Below, in pieces: positions 1 to 6,869 of a DNA stretch of 64,000 bases. The notes beneath the pieces were generated by a model. It saw only the letters and a program-made list of their open reading frames with translations, was not told the DNA's origin and searched no databases. Positions within the stretch are counted from its first letter, which is position 1. The number at the start of each line of letters is the position of its first letter. Origin of the DNA: Mesobacillus selenatarsenatis SF-1 (GTDB lineage Bacteria > Bacillota > Bacilli > Bacillales > Cytobacillaceae); contig NZ_BASE01000106.1 of the NCBI RefSeq assembly GCF_000813125.1, forward strand, positions 1-64,000, in the 5' to 3' direction. The translations under genes were made by a program, and so were the position numbers.

Positions 1-5
1 AGGGG

Positions 6-103
6 TATGACGGACACTTTCCTCCTTAAATCACTAATTTCTGTCCGTCATCGGAGGTATGACGGACACGATCCTCTTAAAATTCTAAATTTCTGTCCGT
101 CAT
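6..103. repeat. 52-bp hairpin-arm tandem repeat, two units
   Basis: Two units start at 6 and 58, exactly 52 bp apart. Each begins with TATGACGGACAC and closes with TTCTGTCCGTCAT, so each can fold with TGACGGACA/TGTCCGTCA arms around an AT-rich loop. The arm word recurs in the larger array at 52981-53315. The array may continue left of the window. Confidence 0.85.
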
Positions 104-213
104 CTCTAGCTTTAGTAGATACATAAGCATTCAATCAAACTTTTAATTAATGAACTTTTTATAGCATAAAGTCTAGTAATACCAGATAATACGTGGAAAG
201 GAGTGCAATATCT

Positions 214-492
214 ATGGACCCTATCGTGATTCTTATTAGCTTGACGTTTATAATGGCATTATTTTTTTATGGAATTAATATTCATTTGCCTCGCTTGGCG
301 AAACTGAAATACTATGTAGCACTAGTTTTGTTTGCACTGGGTTGTTTGGGCTGGATTGCAGTCTTGCTAAAGTATGGCTGGCTGCTGACCGCTGTCGTTA
401 GTTCATGGTTGTTGGTATTAGCGGTAATAGCTTTAATGATCGCTTTCTTAATGGACCTCTACGATAAGAAAAAGAAACGAGTACACCATTAA
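214..492 (+). CDS. Small three-helix membrane protein, unknown function
   Basis: Encodes 92 residues. The ATG at 214 is preferred over an in-frame GTG at 193 because AAAGGAG lies 11 nt before it. Three hydrophobic stretches cover roughly residues 3-22, 32-52 and 55-79, followed by a short charged tail (DKKKKR), so it is probably an integral membrane protein with a cytoplasmic basic C-terminus. It sits 66 bp before a second membrane-protein gene on the same strand and may be cotranscribed with it. I do not recognise a family; a YesK-like protein is possible but unproven. Confidence 0.6.
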   Translation: MDPIVILISLTFIMALFFYGINIHLPRLAKLKYYVALVLFALGCLGWIAVLLKYGWLLTAVVSSWLLVLAVIALMIAFLMDLYDKKKKRVHH

Positions 493-558
493 ATTTGAAA
501 CTTGTGTTCCAGTCAATCCGTATAATTAGATAATGATTTATTCTAGGGGTGATCGTCA

Positions 559-1281
559 ATGACACTTTTTATCGGTATCCAGCTTTTTATGATCGGTTTG
601 TTCCTGTTCTTCGGTTGGGCCATCGTGAAAAAGGAATGGTACTCGCTGATTTCTAATTTCAATGGCAAATCGAAGGATGAGCAACAGCAGCTAATCAAGA
701 ATGGCTATCCACAAAGAGTTGGGAAACTTATGGTCGTTACTGCCGTGGGAATGGCCATTTTGCTGCCTTTAAGCTTCACATCTTTCCAATATTCAATCGA
801 AGTCCAGTTCGGCTTCATGATTGTATTTCTTTTAGGAGGTCTTATTTATCTCTCAAAATATGAAATAAAAGAGAAGCGAAAGCGGAGCTATATCTTTAGT
901 ACGCTTCTCGCCATTGGAACCATTGGGTTTACTGTATGGCTTTTCTTCTTAGGGTACCAGGACTTTGAAATGAGGGAGTATAAGGATTCCTTTGAAATCA
1001 CAGGTATGTATGGTGGAGAATGGGACTATGCAGAAATTCGTCATATTGAACTTTTAGAGGAGATGCCCGAAGTGACGTGGAAACAAAATGGGTTCGGTCT
1101 AGCAACGATGGCAAAGGGCATTTTCAAGGTAGAGGAATACGGAAGCAGCCTGCTTTTTATCCACAAAGGCTCTCCACCTTATCTTTTCATCGAAACGGAC
1201 AATGACAAGATATTCATTAACAGCAAGAATCGAGATGAAACCGAAGATTGGTATGATATTCTTTCTAAAAGAACTAAGTAA
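559..1281 (+). CDS. DUF3784-like membrane protein with PH-like C-terminal domain
   Basis: 240 residues after an AGGGGTGATC ribosome site. The first ~75 residues resemble DUF3784 proteins: an N-terminal helix, WAIVKKEWYSLISNFNGKSK, then a second helix. Two more helices follow (about residues 80-98 and 112-132). The soluble remainder (about 133-240) has the beta-rich layout of a bacterial PH-like domain. The membrane location is clear; the biochemical role is unknown. A hairpin terminator follows immediately. Family assignment is from memory of the sequence pattern. Confidence 0.65.
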   Translation: MTLFIGIQLFMIGLFLFFGWAIVKKEWYSLISNFNGKSKDEQQQLIKNGYPQRVGKLMVVTAVGMAILLPLSFTSFQYSIEVQFGFMIVFLLGGLIYLSKYEIKEKRKRSYIFSTLLAIGTIGFTVWLFFLGYQDFEMREYKDSFEITGMYGGEWDYAEIRHIELLEEMPEVTWKQNGFGLATMAKGIFKVEEYGSSLLFIHKGSPPYLFIETDNDKIFINSKNRDETEDWYDILSKRTK

Positions 1282-1283
1282 GA

Positions 1284-1313
1284 GTGTCCCGTTAAAAAAC
1301 GGGCACCCTTTAT
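1284..1313 (+). terminator. Rho-independent terminator
   Basis: GTGTCCCGTT pairs with AACGGGCAC (one mismatch) just after the stop codon at 1281, followed by CCTTTATTT. Confidence 0.75.
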
Positions 1314-1440
1314 TTATCTCGCGGGTTTCCCTCAGCACCTACACTATCGAGTCCATCCTTCGTGCCGATGATTCCGAAGGGAAAAACCATCAGCGATTAG
1401 AAAGTCCAGTTATTGGTATGATGAATTCAGGTTAACTTGT

Positions 1441-1491
1441 TTGACTTAAACGCTTACTAATAGTAACCTGAATAACGCTTACTAAAAGTAA
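1441..1491 (+). promoter_or_regulatory. Promoter region with two 13-bp palindromic operators
   Basis: TTGACT at 1441-1446 is a likely -35 box. TTACTAATAGTAA (1454-1466) and TTACTAAAAGTAA (1479-1491) are near-perfect inverted repeats 25 bp apart; the first falls where RNA polymerase would bind and the second lies between promoter and gene. DUF24/HxlR-type redox regulators such as YodB and CatR control nitroreductase and quinone-reductase genes through short TTAC/GTAA-type palindromes, so a YodB-like repressor is the best guess. No regulator gene is adjacent. Confidence 0.6.
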
Positions 1492-1513
1492 CAACAACTT
1501 TGGAGGAATAGAT

Positions 1514-2140
1514 ATGAACACATCTGAGACAAGCCTAGCCACGGTAATTCGTGAACGGCGTTCTGTCAGAAAATATGACCCTACCGTCAAGATCTCACAA
1601 GAAGAGATTTTAGATATTTTAAAAGAAGCTGCCCTGGCACCTTCTTCTAGCAATCTCCAGCCATGGAAGTTCCTCGTCATCCAGGATGAGGAAACAAAAA
1701 AAGAACTAAGAATGATCGCCAACAATCAGGAGCAGGTCGAAACTGCTTCAGCGGTTATTGCGGTTCTAGGCGACAGAGAAATGTATCATAATGGTGAAAA
1801 AGTATATCGCAGTTCATATGAAGCTGGGTATATGGACGAAACAATAATGAACAGAATGATTGAGAACACCAATAAATTATACTCTTCTGCACCTGTTGGG
1901 ATAAGGGAGAACATCGCGTCTTTCGATGCCGGACTTGTTTCGATGCAACTCATGCTGATTGCCAAAGCCCGAGGTTATGATACTGTCCCAATGGGCGGAT
2001 TCAACAAGCAGCAATTCATCGAAAAATTCAACATTGATGTCCGCTACATGCCCGTGCTTCTGCTGGCTCTTGGAAAGGCTGCTCAGCCAGGACATCCCAC
2101 GACCCGTATTCCGGTTGAGGAAATTGTGGAATTCATATAA
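1514..2140 (+). CDS. Nitroreductase family NAD(P)H:FMN oxidoreductase, YodC-like
   Basis: 208 residues, the usual length for the family. The N-terminus has the FMN-phosphate-binding pattern RERRSVRKYD, followed by APSSSNLQPWKF, and a central segment PVGIRENIASFDAG with the family C-terminal PMGGFNK motif. Such enzymes use NAD(P)H and bound FMN to reduce nitro compounds and quinones in the cytoplasm. The ATG follows TTTGGAGGAATAG. The gene is monocistronic, ending at a strong hairpin. Upstream twin palindromes suggest induction by electrophiles through a DUF24-type repressor, as for yodC in B. subtilis. The exact orthology to yodC is an inference. Confidence 0.85.
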   Translation: MNTSETSLATVIRERRSVRKYDPTVKISQEEILDILKEAALAPSSSNLQPWKFLVIQDEETKKELRMIANNQEQVETASAVIAVLGDREMYHNGEKVYRSSYEAGYMDETIMNRMIENTNKLYSSAPVGIRENIASFDAGLVSMQLMLIAKARGYDTVPMGGFNKQQFIEKFNIDVRYMPVLLLALGKAAQPGHPTTRIPVEEIVEFI

Positions 2141-2149
2141 GCACATAGA

Positions 2150-2177
2150 AAAGAACTAGTCCGGGGACTAGTTCTTT
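2150..2177. terminator. Bidirectional terminator between convergent genes
   Basis: A perfect 13-bp stem (AAAGAACTAGTCC / GGACTAGTTCTTT) with a 2-nt loop and A/T tracts on both sides serves both the nitroreductase gene and the convergent FrnE-like gene. Confidence 0.85.
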
Positions 2178-2872
2178 TTATTAGGAATCTCACAACCATC
2201 GTCATCACAAATCATTCCGTCATCATTGTTCAAAACAGTGATTTGATTTTCGGCAATCACTTTTTTCAATGACTGGACGATAACATCCGTCGGCTGTGCG
2301 CCTGTAATGGCATACTTCTTATTGATCAGGAAGAATGGCACACCTGTGATGCCGTACTGCTGGCCGGTTCTCTCATCAGCACGGACTTCATCGGCCATCT
2401 CATCGCTGGCAAGCATTTCCTCTACTGCTCCACGATTTAGCCCGACTTCTACAGCAAGCTCTGTCAATGTTCCATGGTCGCCAATGTGCTTTGATTCCGT
2501 AAAATAGGCATGTAGGATTCTTTCGGTCATCTCTGCCATCAGTCCATGCTTTTTCGCAAACATCGCCAAACGGTGAGCATCAAATGTATTGGTTAAAATA
2601 AGTGTGTCCATATTATATTCCAGGCCGGCTTCCCTGGCCATTTGCACCATATTAGCCGTGCTCGCTTTCGCCTGGGCTACACTCATTCCATATTTCTTTG
2701 CTAAACCTTCATATATATTATACTCGATATCCCGTTCCATATTTGGATCGAGTTCGAAGCAACGATACGTCACTTCAATTGGGTGATCAATCTGTTTAAT
2801 AGCGTCATCCAGACGCCTTTTGCCAATATAGCAGAACGGTCAAGCAAAGTCAGTCCACATTTCAATCTGCAT
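2168..2872 (-). CDS. FrnE/DsbA-family oxidoreductase with in-frame UGA at the CxxC active site (putative selenoprotein)
   Basis: The open frame 2168-2773 lacks the start of the DsbA fold. In the same frame an ATG at 2872, preceded by GGAGG at 8 nt, gives MQIEMWTDFA, then TGA (2842-2840), then PFCYIGKRRLDDA, reading straight into the rest. FrnE proteins have DFxCPFCYIGKRRL here, so the stop replaces exactly the first Cys of CPFC. The full length with UGA read through is 234 residues, normal for FrnE. Later family features include FELDPN, HIGDH and the cis-Pro loop GVPFF. Everything except this codon looks intact, which fits selenocysteine (UPFC) better than decay, although a single nonsense mutation is possible. 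If translated, it would be a cytoplasmic thiol/selenol-disulfide oxidoreductase. Confidence 0.75.
2802..2816 (-). promoter_or_regulatory. Candidate bacterial SECIS hairpin downstream of the UGA
   Basis: In the mRNA sense, GCGUC-UGGAU-GACGC forms a perfect 5-bp stem, extendable by one G-U pair. The loop begins 28 nt after the UGA and has G as its second base. Known bacterial SECIS models require a stem-loop with the apical loop about 16-37 nt from UGA and a G among the first two loop bases, so it qualifies. The same bases encode conserved residues, so chance folding is possible. Confidence 0.5.
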
Positions 2873-2982
2873 TATGGATCCCTCCAGTTGGTTATTTCAC
2901 ACTATAGTATAGGTGTTAACCTGGTAAAATACACGAGATTCGACTCGGGAAGTGCAGTCTCACCAATGCAGATAGTGCCTTT

Positions 2983-3435
2983 CTATTCAATTTCATAAAC
3001 AAGCCATTCTGACTGCCTTCCCCCCATTTTATTGTAAAGACCTTGAGCAACATAGTTATCCTTGGCCGTTTCCCATGTCATATAAGCGAAGTTATTTTCC
3101 CTGATATGTGCGAGACATTTTGCAAAAAGCTGCTCGCCTGCCTTTTGGCCTCTTGCATCGGCTGATACGAATAAGTCATTCAAAATAGCCGCCCGTTTTA
3201 CCTGGAGAGTGCTGAAAGTATAATACAGGGTTGCAAATCCCACAATTTCTCCTTGGTTTTCAGCCACGAACTGCAAACCTGAGTCTGGATGTTCCTGTAA
3301 GTGTAGAATCAAATTTTTCAATTCTGCTTCATTTGGTTCTGGCTTCTTGTAAAAGTCAACAATGTATTGGGTCATTAAATGGTATAAATTTGGAATGTCT
3401 CGTTCTTCTGCAGGTCGTATAGTCAACTCTTCCAT
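2983..3435 (-). CDS. GNAT family N-acetyltransferase
   Basis: 150 residues with the GNAT layout: N-terminal TIRPAEERDIPNL, core strand GEIVGFATLYY, then LNDLFVSADARGQKAGEQLF, which carries the acetyl-CoA-binding Q/RxxGxG/A-like loop (RGQKAG), and a C-terminal YNKMGG. Family members transfer an acetyl group from acetyl-CoA to an amine; the substrate cannot be told. The ATG follows GGAGGCGATGGC and overlaps the end of the upstream kinase-like gene by 13 bp, so the two are translationally coupled. Confidence 0.85.
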   Translation of the reverse strand: MEELTIRPAEERDIPNLYHLMTQYIVDFYKKPEPNEAELKNLILHLQEHPDSGLQFVAENQGEIVGFATLYYTFSTLQVKRAAILNDLFVSADARGQKAGEQLFAKCLAHIRENNFAYMTWETAKDNYVAQGLYNKMGGRQSEWLVYEIE

Positions 3436-3959
3436 GCCATCGCCTCCGGAAATATATTTTTCTCAAGCTCTATAGCCTCTTTTATAATGCACAGTTTATT
3501 CTGATGAACGCCAAGAATAGTCAGGATTTCCTGTCTGCTCTTTTCCTCAAAATATCTGTTCCAAACAAACATCTTCCTGAATATTTTTAGAGTTGGAGCG
3601 TAATTAGCCTTTTCAACTCCAAGTTTTTGCAGAATGAATCTTCTGATGATCCTGTATTTTCTTTTTCGATAGGAAAGGTCCAAAAAAATAATCATATCTG
3701 CGTTTTCAAAGCTATCCGCAACCCACTCGTAATGGACACCTTCGATTATCCACGAATCGGTATTAACGATTGACTTCAAATATTCATCTCGTTCCCTGTC
3801 ACTTCGCCTAATATCCCCCATATCGGTTCTTTTCCAGACAACATTGTCAAGCTCATGGTGCGGCAAGTTGAATCTGGCTGACAGACTTCTGGCCAGGGTC
3901 GTCTTCCCGCTTCCGACAGAACCAATGATATGGATTTTGTTAGGTTTAATTTTTGTCAT
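3423..3959 (-). CDS. P-loop nucleoside-kinase-like protein (FlaR/topology-modulation family)
   Basis: 178 residues. Residues ~11-20 form a Walker A motif GSVGSGKTT, followed by LSARFNLPHHELDNVVWKR, typical of the adenylate-kinase-like proteins often labelled 'DNA topology modulation protein FlaR'. A Walker B-like DMIIFLDL lies near residue 90, followed by a basic RKRKYRIIRR stretch. The real substrate of this family is not established. It is the first gene of a two-gene unit with the acetyltransferase. Confidence 0.75.
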   Translation of the reverse strand: MTKIKPNKIHIIGSVGSGKTTLARSLSARFNLPHHELDNVVWKRTDMGDIRRSDRERDEYLKSIVNTDSWIIEGVHYEWVADSFENADMIIFLDLSYRKRKYRIIRRFILQKLGVEKANYAPTLKIFRKMFVWNRYFEEKSRQEILTILGVHQNKLCIIKEAIELEKNIFPEAMAWKS

Positions 3960-4037
3960 AAAACATCATCACTTTTTCTATATTTAAACTACAATTTCTC
4001 TTCCTTTTTGGTATTTCCTCTTTTTTTCGCAAAATAA

Positions 4038-4059
4038 AAAAGCTGCCTGGGCAGCTTTT
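4038..4059 (-). terminator. Terminator of the RsbR-like gene
   Basis: AAAAGCTGCC / GGCAGCTTTT with a 2-nt loop, followed on the minus strand by TTTTATTTT; seven bases downstream of the stop at 4066. Confidence 0.85.
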
Positions 4060-4065
4060 TCGAAT

Positions 4066-4914
4066 TTATGCATTTTGCAGAGTCTGAATCTCTTTAAATG
4101 CTTGATGGAGATTTGATTTTACCATTATACCTTCGAGGTTGAGTCCAAGCGTCACCATTGTATGGGCAACCTCTGGACGGATGCCGGTCATGATGGTCTT
4201 TACCCCAACTAGTGATAGGGCGCTGATTACCTTGAACAGCTGGTCCGCTACCATCGTATCTACGATCATGACTCCGGACACATCAAAGATAAGGTGAGTA
4301 AGTTTGAGTTTTACAGCCTGGTCCAGTGTTTCTTCCATCAACAGCTGAGCCCTTTCAGTATCGACGTTCCCAACAAGAGGCAATACTCCGACTCCAGGCA
4401 TTAACGGAACGACTGGTACTGACAGTTCCAACAATGCAGTTTTTGCGTTTTCAAGGCTCTTTTGATGCGCGTCGACAAACGTAAGGCTGAAGCTGTAGAT
4501 AGCATGGTCCATCAATGGATCTATAATATCCAAAACACCAAAGATTGCAGAAGCAGGCATATCCTTTGCTTCTTCTTTGATTGCCTTCCAAATATGCTCG
4601 CGGTAATAGCTTGTATCTTTAAGTGCTTCATCAAGAGATGCGCCAAGCTTATAGATATACTCGCCAGTTTCTTTACCCCAGTTTGTTATTTTAGCAAATA
4701 CCTTTTCTTGATCTTCATGCTCAATCAATGCTTGACCGAAAATTCCGATGAAGTCCGCCCGGATTTCAAGGATTTGCTGTTCAATTTTACCAAGGTCATA
4801 CTTCTGGGCTTCTGTTAAAACGGAATCAGAATACCTGTCTTCGTGGACAGCTTTGGCGATATTATGCTTCCTGCTGACAATTGCTTCTCCTAATGCTTGC
4901 AGTTCTGTGGTCAT
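4066..4914 (-). CDS. RsbR-type stressosome co-antagonist (RsbR N-domain + STAS)
   Basis: 282 residues, the length of RsbR paralogues. The helical N-terminal half (about 1-150) matches the non-haem-globin RsbR_N sensory domain. The C-terminal STAS domain (about 165-280) contains VPVVPLMPGVGVLPLVGNVD, the phospho-acceptor-type loop DVSGVMIVDT and GIRPEVAHT. RsbR proteins form the stressosome with RsbS and are phosphorylated by RsbT, feeding the sigma-B stress response. The gene stands alone with its own terminator, as RsbRB/RC/RD paralogues do in B. subtilis. RsbRD (YqhA) is the closest guess, not certain. Confidence 0.85.
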   Translation of the reverse strand: MTTELQALGEAIVSRKHNIAKAVHEDRYSDSVLTEAQKYDLGKIEQQILEIRADFIGIFGQALIEHEDQEKVFAKITNWGKETGEYIYKLGASLDEALKDTSYYREHIWKAIKEEAKDMPASAIFGVLDIIDPLMDHAIYSFSLTFVDAHQKSLENAKTALLELSVPVVPLMPGVGVLPLVGNVDTERAQLLMEETLDQAVKLKLTHLIFDVSGVMIVDTMVADQLFKVISALSLVGVKTIMTGIRPEVAHTMVTLGLNLEGIMVKSNLHQAFKEIQTLQNA

Positions 4915-5126
4915 GTAGATTCCTCCATGTGTTCAATGACAATTTTATATATATACTTCTACGGATTATATTCCAAAATACACTGTTATAATCCATCATA
5001 ACGCAGGTTCAGAATGCAGGACAAGTTTTTGCACTTATGGACGTTCACCAAATCTGATTTCCAGGACGAATAAATCAGTTTCTTTTCGCCACATCTAGCT
5101 TTCAATCGGGAAATTATGTACAGAAA

Positions 5127-5171
5127 AGGACTGCAGCCATTCAAGATTAGTTAATTGATGGCAGCAGTCCT
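5127..5171 (-). terminator. Terminator overlapping the stop of the kinase-like gene
   Basis: AGGACTGCAGCCAT and ATGGCAGCAGTCCT pair with one mismatch around an 18-nt loop; the stem includes the last codons of the gene ending at 5147. Confidence 0.65.
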
Positions 5172-5761
5172 CTTTTATAAAAGTATGCAATTAAATTCAT
5201 CGCAGGCTCTGGCATTTTTTTCGGGAAGCGTTCATGCCTGTAATATTTATAAAAAACGCTTTTTAGGTCCTCCCACTGAGAACATTGCTTCGTCTGCCGG
5301 AACCGAGCCACATCTATAAGCTTGACTTCATCATCAGGAGTGATGATTATATTCCGCAGATGTATATCAGACGGATTCAAGCCTTTTTCTCTTGCAAGCT
5401 TAAGGGCTTGATCGACATCCTCAATATGGCCAGCGGCAATCGGCATGCCATTTACCAAACATTGATAAAGCGTCATGCCCCGGACATAATCCATGACCAG
5501 ATAATTGTTTCCCGACTTATGAAGAGAAGGGAAGAATGGATTTCCAGCAAGCTCCCTATAAATCCCCGCCTCTTCTGCTGCCACCTTTTCAAATTGCGGA
5601 AAGAAAACCTTTAAAACAAGATTTGTACCGTCAATTCGGAACGCGAACGCACTTCTTCCCTCTCCAATCAGCTTTAGTGATGGATCTTTATGAATCAAAG
5701 CTGCTTTTAATCCTCGAGTTGAATAAACTACACTATCTGCCAGATGTTTATATTGATTCAT
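5147..5761 (-). CDS. Protein-kinase-like (RIO/YrzF-type) protein
   Basis: 204 residues from the ATG at 5761, chosen because AGAGGAG lies 8 nt upstream; a GTG at 5827 would add 22 residues. Kinase-fold landmarks are visible: LIGEGRSAFAFRI (glycine-rich loop), NLVLKVF (ATP-binding Lys), YLVMDYVRG (hinge), and a shortened catalytic loop NPSDIHLRNIII followed by EVKLIDVARF, the DFG-equivalent Asp. The catalytic loop has D-I-H-L-R-N rather than HxDxxxxN, so it may be atypical. It follows the Spo0M-like gene closely and is probably cotranscribed. The substrate is unknown. Confidence 0.75.
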   Translation of the reverse strand: MNQYKHLADSVVYSTRGLKAALIHKDPSLKLIGEGRSAFAFRIDGTNLVLKVFFPQFEKVAAEEAGIYRELAGNPFFPSLHKSGNNYLVMDYVRGMTLYQCLVNGMPIAAGHIEDVDQALKLAREKGLNPSDIHLRNIIITPDDEVKLIDVARFRQTKQCSQWEDLKSVFYKYYRHERFPKKMPEPAMNLIAYFYKRGLLPSIN

Positions 5762-5830
5762 TCTTCCGCTCCTCTCACCGTGGTCCCGAAAGGCGGGGTC
5801 TGGTTTTTCCATAAGCACAGATTCCACAGT

Positions 5831-6223
5831 TCAGCCCTTCACCACCTTAATCATGTCTTCGTCCCAGCTTTCAACTCCCTGTTTAAAGACCAGCTTTGTT
5901 TTAAAATGATAAGAGATATCCTTGCTTGAAGGAGGGACATCCAGCGGCAGCAGGAAACTGAACGGCACCATATCATCTCCATCTGGCTGAATCCTCAACT
6001 GTACATCGATTGATACAGTATCCAGTACGTTTTCTGCTTCAGTCTTTAAATTCACCATGACAAGGGCACACTCAATGAGCTGGAGGTCCTGGTCAACCGT
6101 CCCGCCCTTGATTAAAAACTTCCCATTCACCGAATCACCAGGGATTAAAACATCCTTCTCCAAAATCAGGTCGATCTGGGCGGAGCCAACCCCTAGCAAA
6201 GACATATACTTTCTTAGTAACAT
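5831..6223 (-). CDS. Short Spo0M-family (arrestin-like) protein
   Basis: 130 residues starting after GGAGGAACAGG. The start MLLRKYMSLLGVGSAQIDLI, then LEKDVLIPGDSVNGKFLIKGG, matches the N-terminal arrestin-like domain of Spo0M, where VGIGSAKVDT...LEKD...PGE is typical. Full Spo0M is about 250 residues, so this is half length: either a single-domain family member or a truncated copy. The frame ends cleanly with a normal tail (DEDMIKVVKG), which favours a genuine short version. Spo0M is linked to sporulation control; the function here is inferred. Confidence 0.75.
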   Translation of the reverse strand: MLLRKYMSLLGVGSAQIDLILEKDVLIPGDSVNGKFLIKGGTVDQDLQLIECALVMVNLKTEAENVLDTVSIDVQLRIQPDGDDMVPFSFLLPLDVPPSSKDISYHFKTKLVFKQGVESWDEDMIKVVKG

Positions 6224-6240
6224 CCTGTTCCTCCGTCTAT

Positions 6241-6369
6241 TTACTTTTTTGGATTGGTGTATTTGTCATCAAGCCGCTTTTCGATGATTTCGATCCGCTT
6301 TTGGTCTGCTAACAATTCTTCTTTGTTCTTTTTTACAAGTTCCTCAAAACGAAGCTGTAATTTCTTCAC
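6241..6369 (-). CDS. FbpB-family small basic protein
   Basis: A 42-residue frame starting at GTG 6369, with GGAG 10 nt upstream. It reads MKKLQLRFEELVKKNKEELL then ADQKRIEIIEKRLDDKY. This is the pattern of Fur-regulated basic protein FbpB (basic start, F-E-E-L-V, N-K-E-E-L-L, I-E-x-R-L-x-x-K). In B. subtilis FbpB helps the FsrA small RNA repress iron-rich proteins. No clear Fur box was found here; instead the gene is the first recognisable coding sequence downstream of a Mn2+ riboswitch. It may be cotranscribed with the Spo0M-like gene 17 bp away. Confidence 0.7.
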   Translation of the reverse strand: MKKLQLRFEELVKKNKEELLADQKRIEIIEKRLDDKYTNPKK

Positions 6370-6606
6370 AACATCCACACTCCAATAATTAAATTTATGT
6401 TTCAAGTTAAAAAAATGTCTCTGTAAAAACTCTTTTTAGCGTGCATATATTTATTCCATATGAACCCGCCTGCTTCTTCGAGAAAGTGATACTATGGATT
6501 TGGGCCGTAAGTTCCTTTTGCTCTTTTACGGAGACATACCCCATCATCGTGTCACCATAATCTCCTTTTCTTCACTAGTACGGTTTCATTCGTCTTCAGT
6601 CTTTCC

Positions 6607-6638
6607 AAAAAAGACCTTCACCCGCTCAGGTGAAGGTC
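6607..6638 (-). terminator. Riboswitch-associated intrinsic terminator
   Basis: Perfect 10-bp stem GACCTTCACC / GGTGAAGGTC followed on the minus strand by TTTTTT, 12 nt after the end of the Mn2+ aptamer. The stem shares its GGTGAAGGTC word with the aptamer's closing helix, as expected for a switchable terminator. Confidence 0.85.
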
Positions 6639-6650
6639 AGAAAACAAATA

Positions 6651-6757
6651 AAGACCTTCACCAAATATGGCAAAGGTCTTGCTAACAACGATTGTTGCCA
6701 ACAAAGCCGGGAGAGATCTCCGTAATGACGACTCTGTTGTGAAAGCTACTCCCCTTT
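6651..6757 (-). ncRNA. yybP-ykoY Mn2+ riboswitch
   Basis: The minus strand shows the family's conserved blocks in order: AAAGGGGAGTAGC, GTCGTCATTACGG, CCCGGCTTTGTTGGC and AGCAAGACCTTTGCC, with the closing helix completed by GGTGAAGGTCTT. These match the Lactococcus and Bacillus Mn2+-sensing aptamers closely. A sigma-A promoter precedes it and a terminator follows. Such switches normally control mntP, TerC/YkoY or P-type ATPase genes, none of which lies downstream here. Confidence 0.9.
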
Positions 6758-6785
6758 AGGAGAAACTATTCAAATGTATACGATT

Positions 6786-6814
6786 ATGATACATGACAGT
6801 GCGCATTCCGTCAA
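6786..6814 (-). promoter_or_regulatory. Sigma-A promoter of the Mn2+ riboswitch transcript
   Basis: On the minus strand TTGACG (6809-6814), a 17-bp spacer and TATCAT (6786-6791), about 30 bp before the aptamer. Confidence 0.8.
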
Positions 6815-6869
6815 TTGATTGGAATCAAATTGGTAAGTAATCCCTCTGCTATTGCTCTCATGCTAAATC

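Noticed and set aside
6407-6547. 46-residue minus-strand frame after the Mn2+ riboswitch terminator
   Set aside because: The only Shine-Dalgarno-like site is 14 nt from its start, and the sequence resembles nothing known; too weak to call a gene.
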